In this document: one piece after another, positions 20,687 to 29,655 of the stretch
How the letters are laid out: each line of letters starts with the position of its first letter
How positions within the stretch are numbered: position 1 is the stretch's first letter
Assembly (NCBI GenBank): GCA_905221605.1
Contig: CAJNDS010001691.1
Coordinates: 283,995 to 331,494, forward strand
Source of the DNA: Symbiodinium natans
Taxonomy: Eukaryota > Sar > Dinophyceae > Suessiales > Symbiodiniaceae
DNA: 47,500 nucleotides
Reading direction: 5' to 3'
Position numbers and translations under genes: made by a program
Notes under the pieces: model-generated
Database searches by the model: none
What the model was told of the DNA's origin: nothing
Seen by the model: the letters and a program-made list of their open reading frames with translations, nothing else

Positions 20687-20983
20687 ATGGACAACGCACT
20701 GAAGTGTCCCCCGCTGCCTCTCCGCACTTATCCAGCAAGGCCTCAGTGCATCGGCGGCGCTTCAGGGCTCTGTGAGAGACTAAGATGGCCCTTAGAAAAT
20801 ATAGAATGTCCCTAGCCCTATGCCGTAGAGTCGAGGGGTTGTGCAGAATGGGTTTCAGAGCTTCTGGAAAGTCCCCAAAACCACATCCGAGAGATCGCAG
20901 TTTCTGATGAAGCGTGTGTGCGTTCAAGAGCTGCTTGCGCAAGTCACGAGCGTCGGCTGACTCAACAACCGAAGGCCCAACCC
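20685..20983 (-). CDS. Possible exon of an unidentified protein
   Basis: On the minus strand a candidate acceptor GATTTCAG precedes 299 bp that stay open for about 99 codons and use mixed, protein-like codons. The peptide includes ADARDLRKQLLNAHTLHQKL and GFGDFPEALKPIL. It looks mainly helical and basic, with no family I recognise. It ends at CCATGG before GTTATGAC, exactly at the edge of the FB-C copy, so that copy could be the intron. A candidate next exon after CTAG would stop after eight codons. No start codon is assigned. It may also be a chance frame. Confidence 0.25.
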
Positions 20984-21038
20984 CTGAAATCCCGAAGCCC
21001 AAGCCCAGGACTCGATCAAAACCATTCGCCCCTGAGCC

Positions 21039-21226
21039 TAAACCCTAAACCCTAAACCCTAAACCCTAAACCCTAAACCAAAAGCCCTAAACCAAAACCC
21101 TAAACCCTGAAGGCCATGTCCCTGGTGAAGACACTTCGGGTTGTGCGCATGGCCGGGTGCGTGTGGCTCTTCTACCCTAAACCCTAAACCCTAAACCCTA
21201 AACCCTAAACCCTAAACCCTAAACCC
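21039..21226 (-). repeat. Two CCCTAAA arrays
   Basis: Units at 21039-21105 (with AACCAAAA variants) and 21174-21226, separated by 68 bp of other sequence. They are the last arrays before the XKR gene. Confidence 0.9.
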
Positions 21227-21301
21227 GACTGTTTCTGAGCTCTGAGGTATCGGCAAGCCGGCGACGGTGCACCGCCAGGTCTGGGAGGTCCAGGCAGACC
21301 T

Positions 21302-21405
21302 GGGGGGTTTCCGAAAATCGGGGTACCCTTTTTTGGGGGTTCTGGGAATAAGGGTTGTAGTATTTGCGCGTGTAGTCGGGGTACCCCCTATTTTGGGCAA
21401 TGCCC
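21302..21405. mobile_element. FB-C fold-back element, copy 4, with 4-bp duplication
   Basis: Left end GGGGGGTTTCCGAAAATCGG and right end CCTATTTTGGGCAATGCCC pair as inverted repeats, each followed inward by GGGTACCC. ACCT stands exactly at 21298-21301 and 21406-21409, a clean target-site duplication in non-telomeric DNA. It lies 138 bp downstream of the XKR stop codon. Confidence 0.85.
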
Positions 21406-21542
21406 ACCTCTGCTTCTGTTCTCTAACAGCCCAGAAGCCTACACTCGAAGTCCCAAAAACCGAACTACCTGACACAAGGCCCGAAGAGCAGCTCTGTTTG
21501 TTGTCATCGCAGCGTGAGACTTAGACTCTGTGCGTTCTGCTG

Positions 21543-22828
21543 TCACTCCGTGTCAGGCATTCTCTCCATCGGGCGGCCAAAGACGATTTGCCGGGGACTG
21601 TAGGTAGATTGCCGCGGCCTCCTGAATTCCCCATCGTCATCTACAAAGCACTGGAGCGATATGAGCGCCACGGCATTTGCCACCAACATACCGAAGTAGA
21701 TTCCTAGCTCCAGGGCGAGACTGTTTCCACAAGCCGTCTGCCCAAAGGCACCTGCAAGAATGCCGAAGAGAAGATTTTCCATGTACCGGAGTGCCTGCAC
21801 AATCTCCAGACCACTTTCGCGGTAGTGCTGCTTCCCTGTTGTCAGCAGTACTGCGAGCAGAACTAGGTACGGGACCGTTAGGACCATAGCGGGATCTTTT
21901 TTTGGCAAGCAGAGCGGGTAGATGCTGCAAATGAGGAAGAATGTGACGCATGTCGGCAAGCCGTAGGCCCTGACGGGCTCGGACAGAACCATTGCAAAGC
22001 CCATGCAGCGGGCAGCGGCATCCGTTGCCATGAAAAGCATAGCCAGCACCTTGCCCGGCCAGACCCGAGACAGCCTAGCTGGCCCAATGCTGGTTGCTTC
22101 TGAAAACACTGCACAAACCATCACTGACGACCCTGCAAGGGACAAGACGGAGCTGCAGACGGACATCACCTTGAAGGTTTGTCCATACGCACCCAGTGCA
22201 AACAGAATGTACGCCTGGAGGTAGAGCTGCGGCACAGATTCCAGCATGACCGTCCAAAGATTTCTCCTGTCACTTCCGGGCACGCGACTTTCTCCGGTAA
22301 ATAGGAATCGGGCAAGATCCCAGACTTGGGAGAGCTGAGCGACTGCGAGGCTGCACATGCAGGCGTGTTTTAAGTTTCTTAAGGCACCCGCCCTGACCGA
22401 TCGTTGCTTCCCCGGGCTGTCCGTTCACCCAGCAGCAAGCCGGTACCAGTGTGGAGAGGATGACCAACGTCAGTGCAATCCCGAACCACGTCCAGTGCGG
22501 TGTGCAATTCGGGAGCTCCAGGTCCAACGTGCCATTAACCGGGCCAGTGCTGTTGACTTCAAGCGTCGGGCAGTCTGGTGTCAACGAGTTCTCCAAAACG
22601 CATCCGTACTGCAGCATCACCTGGGCTGCTAGACGAGGTGTTTCAACAAGAAGACCTCCGAATCGAAGGAGAGACCCCGCCAAATGAACTAGCTAGCGAT
22701 CCAGTTTACGATGCTCAAGCTCACTCAAACTATTCCGGGCGGCGATGAAGTCCGATACAAAGTCAAAGATGCCCAAGGCCGCGAAGAAGGCCATAGAAAC
22801 GGCCTTGCCCCAGAAACTCCAGTTCATG
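21543..22828 (-). pseudogene. XK-related (XKR-like) membrane protein, disrupted frame
   Basis: Minus strand. Three adjacent open segments read together as an XK-family multi-pass membrane protein. First segment: MNWSFWGKAVSMAFFAALGI then FDFVSDFIAARNSL, a first transmembrane helix with the FD..SD pattern of XK proteins. Second: a Cys-containing loop with an NCT site, then a helix around WFGIALTLVILSTLVPACCW. Third: ESVPQLYLQAYI, the family's PQL...Q signature, and at least five more hydrophobic segments, ending RPMERMPDTE and a stop at 21543. Two defects break it: an in-frame TAG at 22693-22695, and a frame change between about 22357 and 22424, where the second and third segments overlap in different frames. 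XKR proteins include caspase-activated lipid scramblases and transport partners in animals; activity here is unknown. I chose the ATG at 22828 because it directly precedes the first helix. Alternatives are undetected introns or sequencing errors. The family call is firm, the pseudogene status less so. Confidence 0.7.
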
Positions 22829-23399
22829 GCTTCGCCAGGAGCTGACAGGGCCGGAGCTCTTACAGATGGCTTGGGCTCCCAACGGACTGCTGGTATCACG
22901 AAAAATGGACATGGAAAGGCTGTGGATGTCTCTGCAGCAAAGACTGCCTACCAAATCAAATTCTCGGCATTGTCAGCTTCTTCTCTTTCTTCGGTCCTGT
23001 CGGTGACCAGAGAACTGAGCCGAGAGTTGAAACATATTCATGAAAGCTTATGATAACTCTTGTGTAGCCGTAGAGTCGATGCGGGGGGGGGGGGGGCGTC
23101 CGAAAATGATGGGTCTAGCTTGCGTGCCGCTGAGCCTTAATGCTTAGCTGTCACAATAACTCCAAGCTAGGGCGCCAGCCATCCTCGCGACCTGCCGGAT
23201 GGACTGAGGTGTGAAGTTTCCATGAAGACCCGTGCAACTCCTGAAGTCTAAACCCCAAACCCTGAACCCTAAACCCTAAAGCCGAAACTGTGGGCCCAAG
23301 AAGCCCAAAATGGGGCTTAGGGGTCGCCTCAGGCAGGCCGTGAGGTGAATAACCTACCATGCTTGCCTTAGCTAAAGCACTTCGAACATGGGGGTGTAC
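22829..23399. other. Upstream of XKR; G-run and short telomeric piece
   Basis: The XKR frame stays open upstream to about 22899 but without ATG. A G13 run lies near 23082-23095 and four CCCTAAA-type units at 23247-23280. No other gene. Confidence 0.5.
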
Positions 23400-23498
23400 G
23401 ATATTCGGGGTACCCTATTGGGGTCCTTATTCTAAGGGGATCCTACTATTTGGGGGGGGGGGGGGGTCTTTACTGGGTCCCCTATTTTCGTAAACCCC
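23400..23498. mobile_element. FB-C fold-back element, copy 5, with 4-bp duplication
   Basis: Left end GGGGGTGTACGATATTCGGG and right end CCTATTTTCGTAAACCCC. ACAT lies exactly outside both ends (23396-23399 and 23499-23502). The interior has ATTGGGGTCCTTATTCTAAG and GGGATCCTACTATTTGGGGG, then a long G run. Confidence 0.85.
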
Positions 23499-23514
23499 AC
23501 ATTATGACTTGCAG

Positions 23515-23665
23515 CCCTAAACCCTAAACCCTAAACCCCAAACCCCAAACCCTAAATGTTCTGCCCGTCAAGTGCGAAGCCCTGTGCACAGTAAGGCCTG
23601 TGGCGGGAGCCGGAACCCTGCGAAGGCTGAGGGTTTCGGGTTTCGGGTTTAGGGTTTTGGGTTTT
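23515..23665. repeat. Opposed short telomeric arrays
   Basis: CCCTAAA units at 23515-23558 and degenerate TTTCGGG/TTTAGGG units at 23630-23665. Confidence 0.8.
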
Positions 23666-23780
23666 CGGTTGCTCGCAGGTTTTTAAGGTCTTAGTCAGCT
23701 TAGCTTGATTTCTTAGATGCGCTTAGTTTGATTTCTTAGAGTCCTCTTTCGCACTTTGGGGTTACAGTACAGCGCCCTGA

Positions 23781-23833
23781 CTCGATGTCGAAGCACCGTT
23801 CCCCCGACCCTGGCTCGATGTCGAAGCACCGTT
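23781..23833 (+). repeat. 20-bp perfect direct repeat, 33-bp period
   Basis: CTCGATGTCGAAGCACCGTT occurs at 23781-23800 and again at 23814-23833. Just upstream (about 23692-23742) another word, CTTAG.TTGATTTCTTAGA, is also repeated. Both may be duplicated regulatory or exonic sequence. Confidence 0.8.
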
Positions 23834-24676
23834 TCCGTGACCTAGGTCCCGTGGTTTTCTACTGCTGACTCTACCTACCACATGACCCACCCAAACCTAG
23901 TGGTTCCGGGATCCTAAAACTGCAAGCTTCGGGCTTAGGAGTTTAGTGTTGCCTGAAGGGTTTGCTGCGAGTGAAGGGGTCGTGTCATTCGGAGTATCGT
24001 GTCCAAAGGTTCCCCCCCCCTCCTTCCAGCGCCAAGTCAGTGGTGACGAGAATGCGCTTTCCATCCAGGGTGAAGTCGCGCCTCACCCGCTCCTCCGCAC
24101 ACAAAGGGGCCGAAGGTTTATTGAGCTTCGGGATGTTTTGGGGTTTGGGATGTTCAGGGTTTCACCCTAAACCCTATATCCGGCCTGTAAGCCTCAGTCC
24201 GCTGGAGGGCTCAGGGTTTAAGGTTTAGGGTTTAGGGTTTAGGGTTTAGGGCTTAGGGTTTAGGGTTTAGGGTTTAGGGTTATTGAGCGCTTCGGGTGGC
24301 CTAAAACCTTCCAGGATGGGGGGATGGGATCCTCCATGGATGCAGTTTGAAGAGTCCGGTCGGGCGTTTGGGGATGAGGCTTTGGGAACATCCCCCCCCC
24401 CCCCCAAACAAAAAACAAAGTTAGGGGGATGTTCGGGGCCGAGAGCCCAAACCCGAAAACCCTGCGGCCCCTCCGGCTACCCGGGGCCCACAAGGGCGCG
24501 AGGAATTCGGTGGGCCAAGGCACTTGGGACTTGGAAGTTGATCCGGGAAAACATCCAGGGTTTCGGGTTGAGGGTTTAGGGTTGAGGGTTTGTGGGGAGG
24601 GGAGAGGGGTCTTGGTTCAGGTGTAAGGGGTAGCTCAAAAGGCCGGTTTATGGTGAAACGCTGAAGGGAGCTCAGG
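23834..24676. other. Downstream of serpin; TTTAGGG array
   Basis: TTTAGGG units at 24210-24280, a short piece at 24565-24590, and a run of about 14 C at 24391-24405. Frames on both strands here have no recognisable domain. Confidence 0.5.
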
Positions 24677-26221
24677 TCAATCAAGCTCCGGCGCGACCAC
24701 TTGGCCAAGGAAGTGAAGAGTACCGAGGCTGTCGCTGAGTATGAAGAGGAAGGGCCGGTTGACCGTCATCTCTGCTGACTTGGAGCGACCGCGGGTGGCC
24801 ATGGCGGCACCGGTTGCTGCGGCAGCAATGGTGCCCTCCTCGTTGACTTCAAGGGTCGCCTGGTGCATCACCTCGCCGAGGCACACCAGCGGGTCGTCCG
24901 ACATCTTTAAAAAGCCACCTGGGAGATTCTCGAAATGAGGGTCCTTTTTGGCGGGTTACTATTTTCAGGTGCCCCCCAATATATTTGGGGGTCCTTTTTG
25001 GGGGCTACTATTCTACGCCCCCCCAAAATTTGGGGTACCCCTAAACCCTAAACCCTAAACCCTACTTTAGAGAACTCGCCACCTGTAGATTCAAAGACCT
25101 CCTGGAGCCCGAGTTGCTCTAGCACAGCCTTCATCCTGGGACGCGAAAGGAACGCGGCATGTAGGACTAGCTCAAAAAAGCCCAAGAGTGGTTGCTTTCC
25201 TTTGTTTCTTTGTAGAGTTTAGGGTTTAGGGTTTAGGGTTTAGGGTTTAGGGTTTAGGGTTTAGGGTTTATGGGATTAGTCGCGAATCAAGGACATAACT
25301 GAGATGGGCCTGGGATCGATCCTCCGGCACTGAGGCGAAAGCGTGGTAGTCTCAGCGTCACCTCCACCTCCGCGCCATACAGCTCTGCATTCCTTCCGCA
25401 GGGTTCAGGGCTGCTTTCATAACCGGCTCCTTTAATTCTGGAGCAGGGGTGAGCCGCTAGCAAAGTTGGTGAGGGGGATGTAAGCTGCGAACACACAACT
25501 CACGACGCATCCCAAGCTTCAAGGGATGCCAGATCTTCTCGAGGGAAGCTGCCACTTCGGCAAGGGCATCTGGACCAGGCGCCTTCGGCAAGAGGATGGT
25601 TGCCCAAGTCTTCCTGCCGACATAGGGAAGTTGAACGGCTTGGAAGATCTCGTTCTCTGTGTACGCCACGTCCTTCTCCTTCCTGCGCATCATGTGGCAA
25701 GTGCGAGGCCCCGAAAAGCCCTCGAACTGAGACGTTTGGGTGAGGTCTGCATCAAAAACCGTTGCCCATGTACCGTTGAAGAACACTGTGCTCACGAGCA
25801 CCATTACAGTAAGGGCGTCCAGCGAGTCAAAGAGCGTCGGGAGGCGCCCCAGCGTCTTCTCCTTCACCCATGCGTTGATGGGTGAGGGGTCGGCGTCCAT
25901 CAACTCATGGGCCTCTGCGCCTAGCTTCTTCTGCACAGCCTCCACGAAGTCCGGGCGGATTCGTGCGCGAACCCACGCAGAGTTGAACATCTGCACCTCG
26001 CTGGCCGGAGGCAAGTTTGGGAGCAGAGTCTTGAGCAAGGCCATGAGCTCCTTCTCCGCCTGGGAGCCCGCCGTGGCGCCAGCTGCAACCATGGACAGGC
26101 ACGCTGAGATGCACAGCGGAGACACCAGAGCATCCTCCCCACGCGATGCGAGCAAGCGAAAGAGGGAGAAGCCGAGGGGATTCACTGACTTAAGCACCGC
26201 GGCCCCCGGAGCTCGTGGCAT
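24677..26221 (-). CDS. Serpin, inhibitory type with P1 Arg; four exons
   Basis: Minus strand. Exon 1 runs 26221-25504 from ATG (MPRAPGAAVLKSVNPLGFSL) through the serpin helix A, SPLCIS and FNGTWATVFDADLT regions and ends before GTGAGT. Exon 2 starts at 25384 after GCAG and gives GAEVEVTLRLPRFRL. Exon 3 gives RMKAVLEQLGLQEVFESTGG then EFSK, up to 25066. Exon 4 (24904-24677) gives MSDDPLVCLGEVMHQATLEV, the hinge NEEGTIAAAATG, and NRPFLFILSD near the stop. Counting from the hinge, P1 is Arg and P1' Gly in MATRGRSK, so a trypsin-like protease would be the expected target. The hinge has small residues at P12-P9, as in inhibitory serpins. Length is about 360 residues, normal for the family. No signal peptide is evident, suggesting an intracellular serpin. 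The exon 2-3 join is not resolved to the base. No disabling change was seen. Confidence 0.85.
24905..25065 (-). other. Serpin intron 3: telomeric array plus FB-C element
   Basis: On the minus strand exon 3 ends TCTAAA, then GTAGGGTTTAGGG... begins the intron, so the donor GT abuts the first telomeric unit. Three units lead directly into GGGGTACCCCAAATTTTGGG and the rest of an FB-C-type fold-back (24939-25041). The intron ends CTTTTTAAAG before ATGTCGGAC. The phase-0 join restores EFSKMSDDPLV exactly as serpins require. Confidence 0.85.
24939..25041. mobile_element. FB-C fold-back element, copy 7, inside intron
   Basis: Carries GGGTCCTTTTTGG twice, TACTATT twice and the GGGGTACCCC end. It is more diverged than other copies and its left edge is indistinct. 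Confidence 0.6.
25150..25330 (-). other. Serpin intron 2, contains telomeric array
   Basis: The donor is probably GTGCCG at 25330. The acceptor is uncertain, with candidates CTAG near 25165 and CCCAG near 25137. The array at 25215-25270 lies inside. Boundaries are approximate. Confidence 0.5.
25215..25270 (+). repeat. Telomeric array inside serpin intron 2
   Basis: About eight TTTAGGG units on the plus strand, so CCCTAAA in the sense direction of the gene. This is the opposite of the array in intron 3. Confidence 0.9.
25385..25503 (-). other. Serpin intron 1
   Basis: Minus strand donor GTGAGT at 25503 and acceptor AATGCAG ending at 25385 (119 bp). The phase-1 join (C + AG) gives LGMRQLYGAEVEV, continuous with serpin alignment. 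It has no telomeric array, unlike the next two introns. Confidence 0.7.
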
Positions 26222-26536
26222 CCTCGGTGTACAGATGAAGTGCCTGTGGGAACTTGACCCAAAAGGCTTCTGCCTCCGAGCCACTCAGCATGGCCCATAA
26301 GGGGGGCCTGCAGACCGGGAGGGGGGAAGGGTTAGGTGCAGACCCTAAAATACCCGGAGCTCCTCTTAAACCTAACAAGCCCAACTTAGACTGTGGCGCC
26401 CTGGTCCCCAGAGAGTAACCTCGGAATACAGTTGCAACCTTTATTTTTCTGAGCCGGGCTTGTAAGGGAACCCAAACAAACAAAACCGAACTAAGGGCCC
26501 CCCAACTCTGGTGATGTGGGGACCTGTAGACCCTCC
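26222..26536. promoter_or_regulatory. Serpin upstream region
   Basis: The serpin frame remains open upstream to 26284 without an ATG. No TATA-like motif stands out. ACACCGAG just upstream of the ATG (about 26224-26231, minus strand) would offer an AG for trans-splicing if this is a dinoflagellate. That is inference only. Confidence 0.3.
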
Positions 26537-26632
26537 TAAACCCTAAACCCTAAACCCTCAACACTAAACCCTCAACCCTAAACCCTAAACCGTCAACCCT
26601 AAACCCTAAACCCTAAACCCTACACCCTCAAC
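26537..26632 (-). repeat. Telomeric array (CCCTAAA)n, mixed
   Basis: CCCTAAA units interrupted by CCCTCAA, CACTAAA and CCGTCAA variants. A second array is at 26737-26780. Confidence 0.9.
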
Positions 26633-26780
26633 GGGCTCAGGACTTTTTTAAGGACTCTTTGGGCTGGCCCGCCGCCCTCCTGCTGCTTCGGGTCCGTGAG
26701 CTTTACGCAAGCCTGGCTCAGGGTAGTCAGGTCAAGCCCTAAACCCTAAACCCTAAACCCTAAACCCCAAACCCTAAACC

Positions 26781-27578
26781 ACAGAAATATGTTACAAAAA
26801 AAGAATGAAGCCTGCACCCTCGAACCTCAAGCTGCTCCGTGCTTAAAGCTTAGGCAGGCGAAGGATACTTCTCGCCGCCCACAACTTGTTCAGGTGTTTT
26901 GTTTTACTGGTGCTTCTCAAAGGGGAATAGAGGAGTGGATGTCTGTCACCGCCCCTATGTCTACGTAATCCCCGGACCTCATCTACCCCTCTGGTTGTAC
27001 CTATGCGCTTCTTAGAACGCAGCTTGTAAGGCAGAACGGCGACAGGTGTGAGCCGTGGGCCTGAAACAGAAAAGAGACCCAAATGCCTTCCAGGTACAAA
27101 GGCGATTTCGGGCTTAGGATTTCGTGCTTGGGGCCTGTAGGTCCTCCTTTACAGCTTGGGACTTGGGGTTCGTGTTAGAGCTGGTTTGGGTGTCTGTTTT
27201 GGGGTGTCTGCAAACTTCTAGGCCCGGCACTGTAGCTGCTGCCATGCTTGCGGGGAGAACACACGTAAAAAACGCCAACCTGCGAAACTCCGACCTTCCA
27301 AGGCCCTCAACCTCTACTCTAGGACCCAAACTTTCGCTCTTGTGCAAAGATCCGGTTTAGGGTTTTGGGCTTCGGCTTGCACACTAAACCCCACAATCCC
27401 TAAACTTGAGATTCGGGGATTCGCGCGCAGGGTGTAGGGGCTTCGCCTTTCGCCTCGGGGCTTCTGGGGGCTTGGGGTCCCGGCGAGCTGACGGCCAGCA
27501 AGGGCCACGCCGATCGTGGCCACGGCATCAGCGTCCGAGCATGGGATCAACCTCTCAGCGCGCAAGGGTCGAGTCAGT
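26781..27578. other. Unique sequence, no supported gene
   Basis: Only isolated telomere-like words. A minus-strand stretch around 27480-27565 reads RLIPCSDADAVATIGVALAG, which is protein-like in codon use but too short to assign. Confidence 0.4.
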
Positions 27579-27663
27579 CATTCGGATCTCTGTCTTTAGG
27601 GGCTCAGAAAACCCACATAGACATACAGGGTCAGGATCTCTGTCTTTTGGGACCCACATAAGG
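27579..27663 (+). repeat. Direct repeat of about 50 bp period
   Basis: GGATCTCTGTCTTT and CCCACATA each occur twice in the same order (27584 and 27633; 27610 and 27653), with other bases changed between. Confidence 0.7.
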
Positions 27664-27977
27664 ATACTACAAGCATGGCTCTCCAGAATCCCCCTTCTAG
27701 GGGCCCTTTTAAACCCCGAACATGTTGATCCTTACGTTTATGCGGCTTTGGGGATTTTAGGTCTTCGGGGTTGAGGGTTCAGCAGAGGGCATGAGCATGC
27801 CCCCTTCCCTGATTCCCTCGTTTCCTTCCTTCCATCATTCGTGATTCCCCCTGCCTTCCTTCACCAAAAAAGTCTAACAACATCAACCATTAAAATAGCA
27901 AAGAGACAAAAACTTGTGATTGGGACAATTTTGACTGGCGTTCCTTTCAAAGGAACTGCAGCTAGCCATAGGGGATA

Positions 27978-28085
27978 GGATGAGGGGGACCCTTGGGGAT
28001 AAAGACCCTCCGAATAAAGTCCCTGTTTAAGAGAGCCAGAATAGGCTGCTAAGAAGGGGTACCCTTTGAAGGGTCCCCCTTATCC
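27978..28085. repeat. Fold-back sequence, 17-bp arms
   Basis: GGATGAGGGGGACCCTT at 27978-27994 and AAGGGTCCCCCTTATCC at 28069-28085 pair with one mismatch. The interior holds GGGGTACCC, as in FB-C, but the ends differ. A possible separate single-copy element. Confidence 0.7.
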
Positions 28086-28283
28086 TTCAACTTCTTCCAT
28101 CTTCACAAACACTACCTTGGGGAATGACGTGTCCAATGGCCTTAAATTCTTAAGATATCAGCACCATCATACATGTGAGTTGTGCTAGCATTTGCTTCCC
28201 TTGCTTAAAAAAGCCACACATGTGATTTAGAATGCACAAAGCTATGATCGTACATGTTTGATTCCTTCTCATTCATTTCGAGT

Positions 28284-28570
28284 AAACCCTAAACCCTAAA
28301 CCCTAAACCCTAAACCCAAAACCCTGAACCCTAAACCCTAAGACATGCTTACATTCCCCAGAGCCACCGAGGCACGTGAGGGATCTGGTCGCCAAGCCTT
28401 TCTTCTCGGACTCTTGCAGGTCCCTGCGCGGGGCCACCCCAACCCGCCCGCAACCCAGGCCAAACCCTAAACCCTAAACCCTAAACCCTGAACCCTAAAC
28501 CCTAAACCCTAAACCCTAAACCCTAAACCCTAAACCCTAAACCCTAAACCCTAAACCCTAAACCCTAAAC
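28284..28570 (-). repeat. Two CCCTAAA arrays
   Basis: 28284-28340 (with CCCAAAA and CCCTGAA variants) and 28463-28570 (about 15 units, one CCCTGAA), separated by 120 bp of unique sequence. Confidence 0.93.
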
Positions 28571-29521
28571 AACCCAAGCAACCCAATCCCGGTACCCTCC
28601 AAGCTCCGGTCCCTGAAGGTTGTGCCCTTGGGTTTGGGGACCCAGAAAAATCCCGTAAGAAATATCAACGGCCATACTAGGGGTATCCGCCGAGGCCTTG
28701 GGCCGGAGGTGTATAGGTTGTCAGAACAGGCACCCCCTCCAAATCCTCCCCCACACCCAAAACTATTTTTCGGACCACTTTTTTTGCCTCAAATGGGTAC
28801 CCCCCTAGGAAACCGGGTCCGCAAGCGGACGGCTCGCCAGGACCAGAGGCAGTTGAAGCCCCTCCCCCCCCCCCCCCCCCCCCCCCCCCTTCGAGGCTCA
28901 ACAACCTGCCTTACACGAGCCGAAGAGTCTAAGCTTGAACCTAAACCCTAAACCTTAAACCTGAAGCCCGAAGCACTCACTTCAAACCCCCCGCCCCCCT
29001 ACCCCCCCCCCTCCCCCCTTCCCCCCCGAAAAAACCCTAAACCCCAAAGCGTGAACCTTGAGCCCTAAGCCCTCAATCCCCCTCAACCCTAAACCCCAAA
29101 CCATAAACCATAAACCCGGAACCCTAAACCCTAAACCCAACCCTTATTGCATGGGGTCCAGCGACTTGGGCGCTGCGGAATCACCATGCTCACGCGGATG
29201 CGCTGGGCCGGGCCGAGGCGGGTCGCGTAGCGTTAAAATTAAGGGAAACGTTAGGGGGAACGACCTGTGCGGTGCGAGTTTAAGACTCCTTTGAGAATCC
29301 AGAAAGGCTTAGTAAGGACCTTGCAGTCCAAGTCCTCGACCCAATTTAAAATACTCAGACCCCTTTGAATCGGAAGACTGGACCCAAGACTACTCTGGGT
29401 CCGAGTCACAGAAGGCCACAACACCACAGAGCAGAAACCCACCCTTTTCGTTCTCCACCAACAATACGCATGGCTTGCACATACGCCTACACATGAAGCC
29501 AGGCGGCACCCCGAGGTCCCC
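28571..29521. other. Intergenic with long C run
   Basis: A run of about 27 C at 28863-28889 and further C-rich pieces at 28988-29027, then degenerate CCCTAAA units at 29086-29140. The frame at 28622-28951 crosses the C run and is not supported. A minus-strand frame at 29251-29442 has no known domain. Confidence 0.5.
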
Positions 29522-29655
29522 CTAAACCCTGAGCCCTGAGCCCTAAACCCTAAACCCTAAACCCTTAAACCCTACTGTAAACCCTAAACCTAAACCCTAC
29601 ACCCTAAACCCTAAACCCGAAAGCCTACAGCCTAAACCCTAAGCCCTAAACCCTG
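29522..29655 (-). repeat. Degenerate telomeric array
   Basis: CCCTAAA mixed with CCCTGAG, CCCTTAAA, CCTACAG and CCCTAAG units, an older-looking array than its neighbours. Confidence 0.85.
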
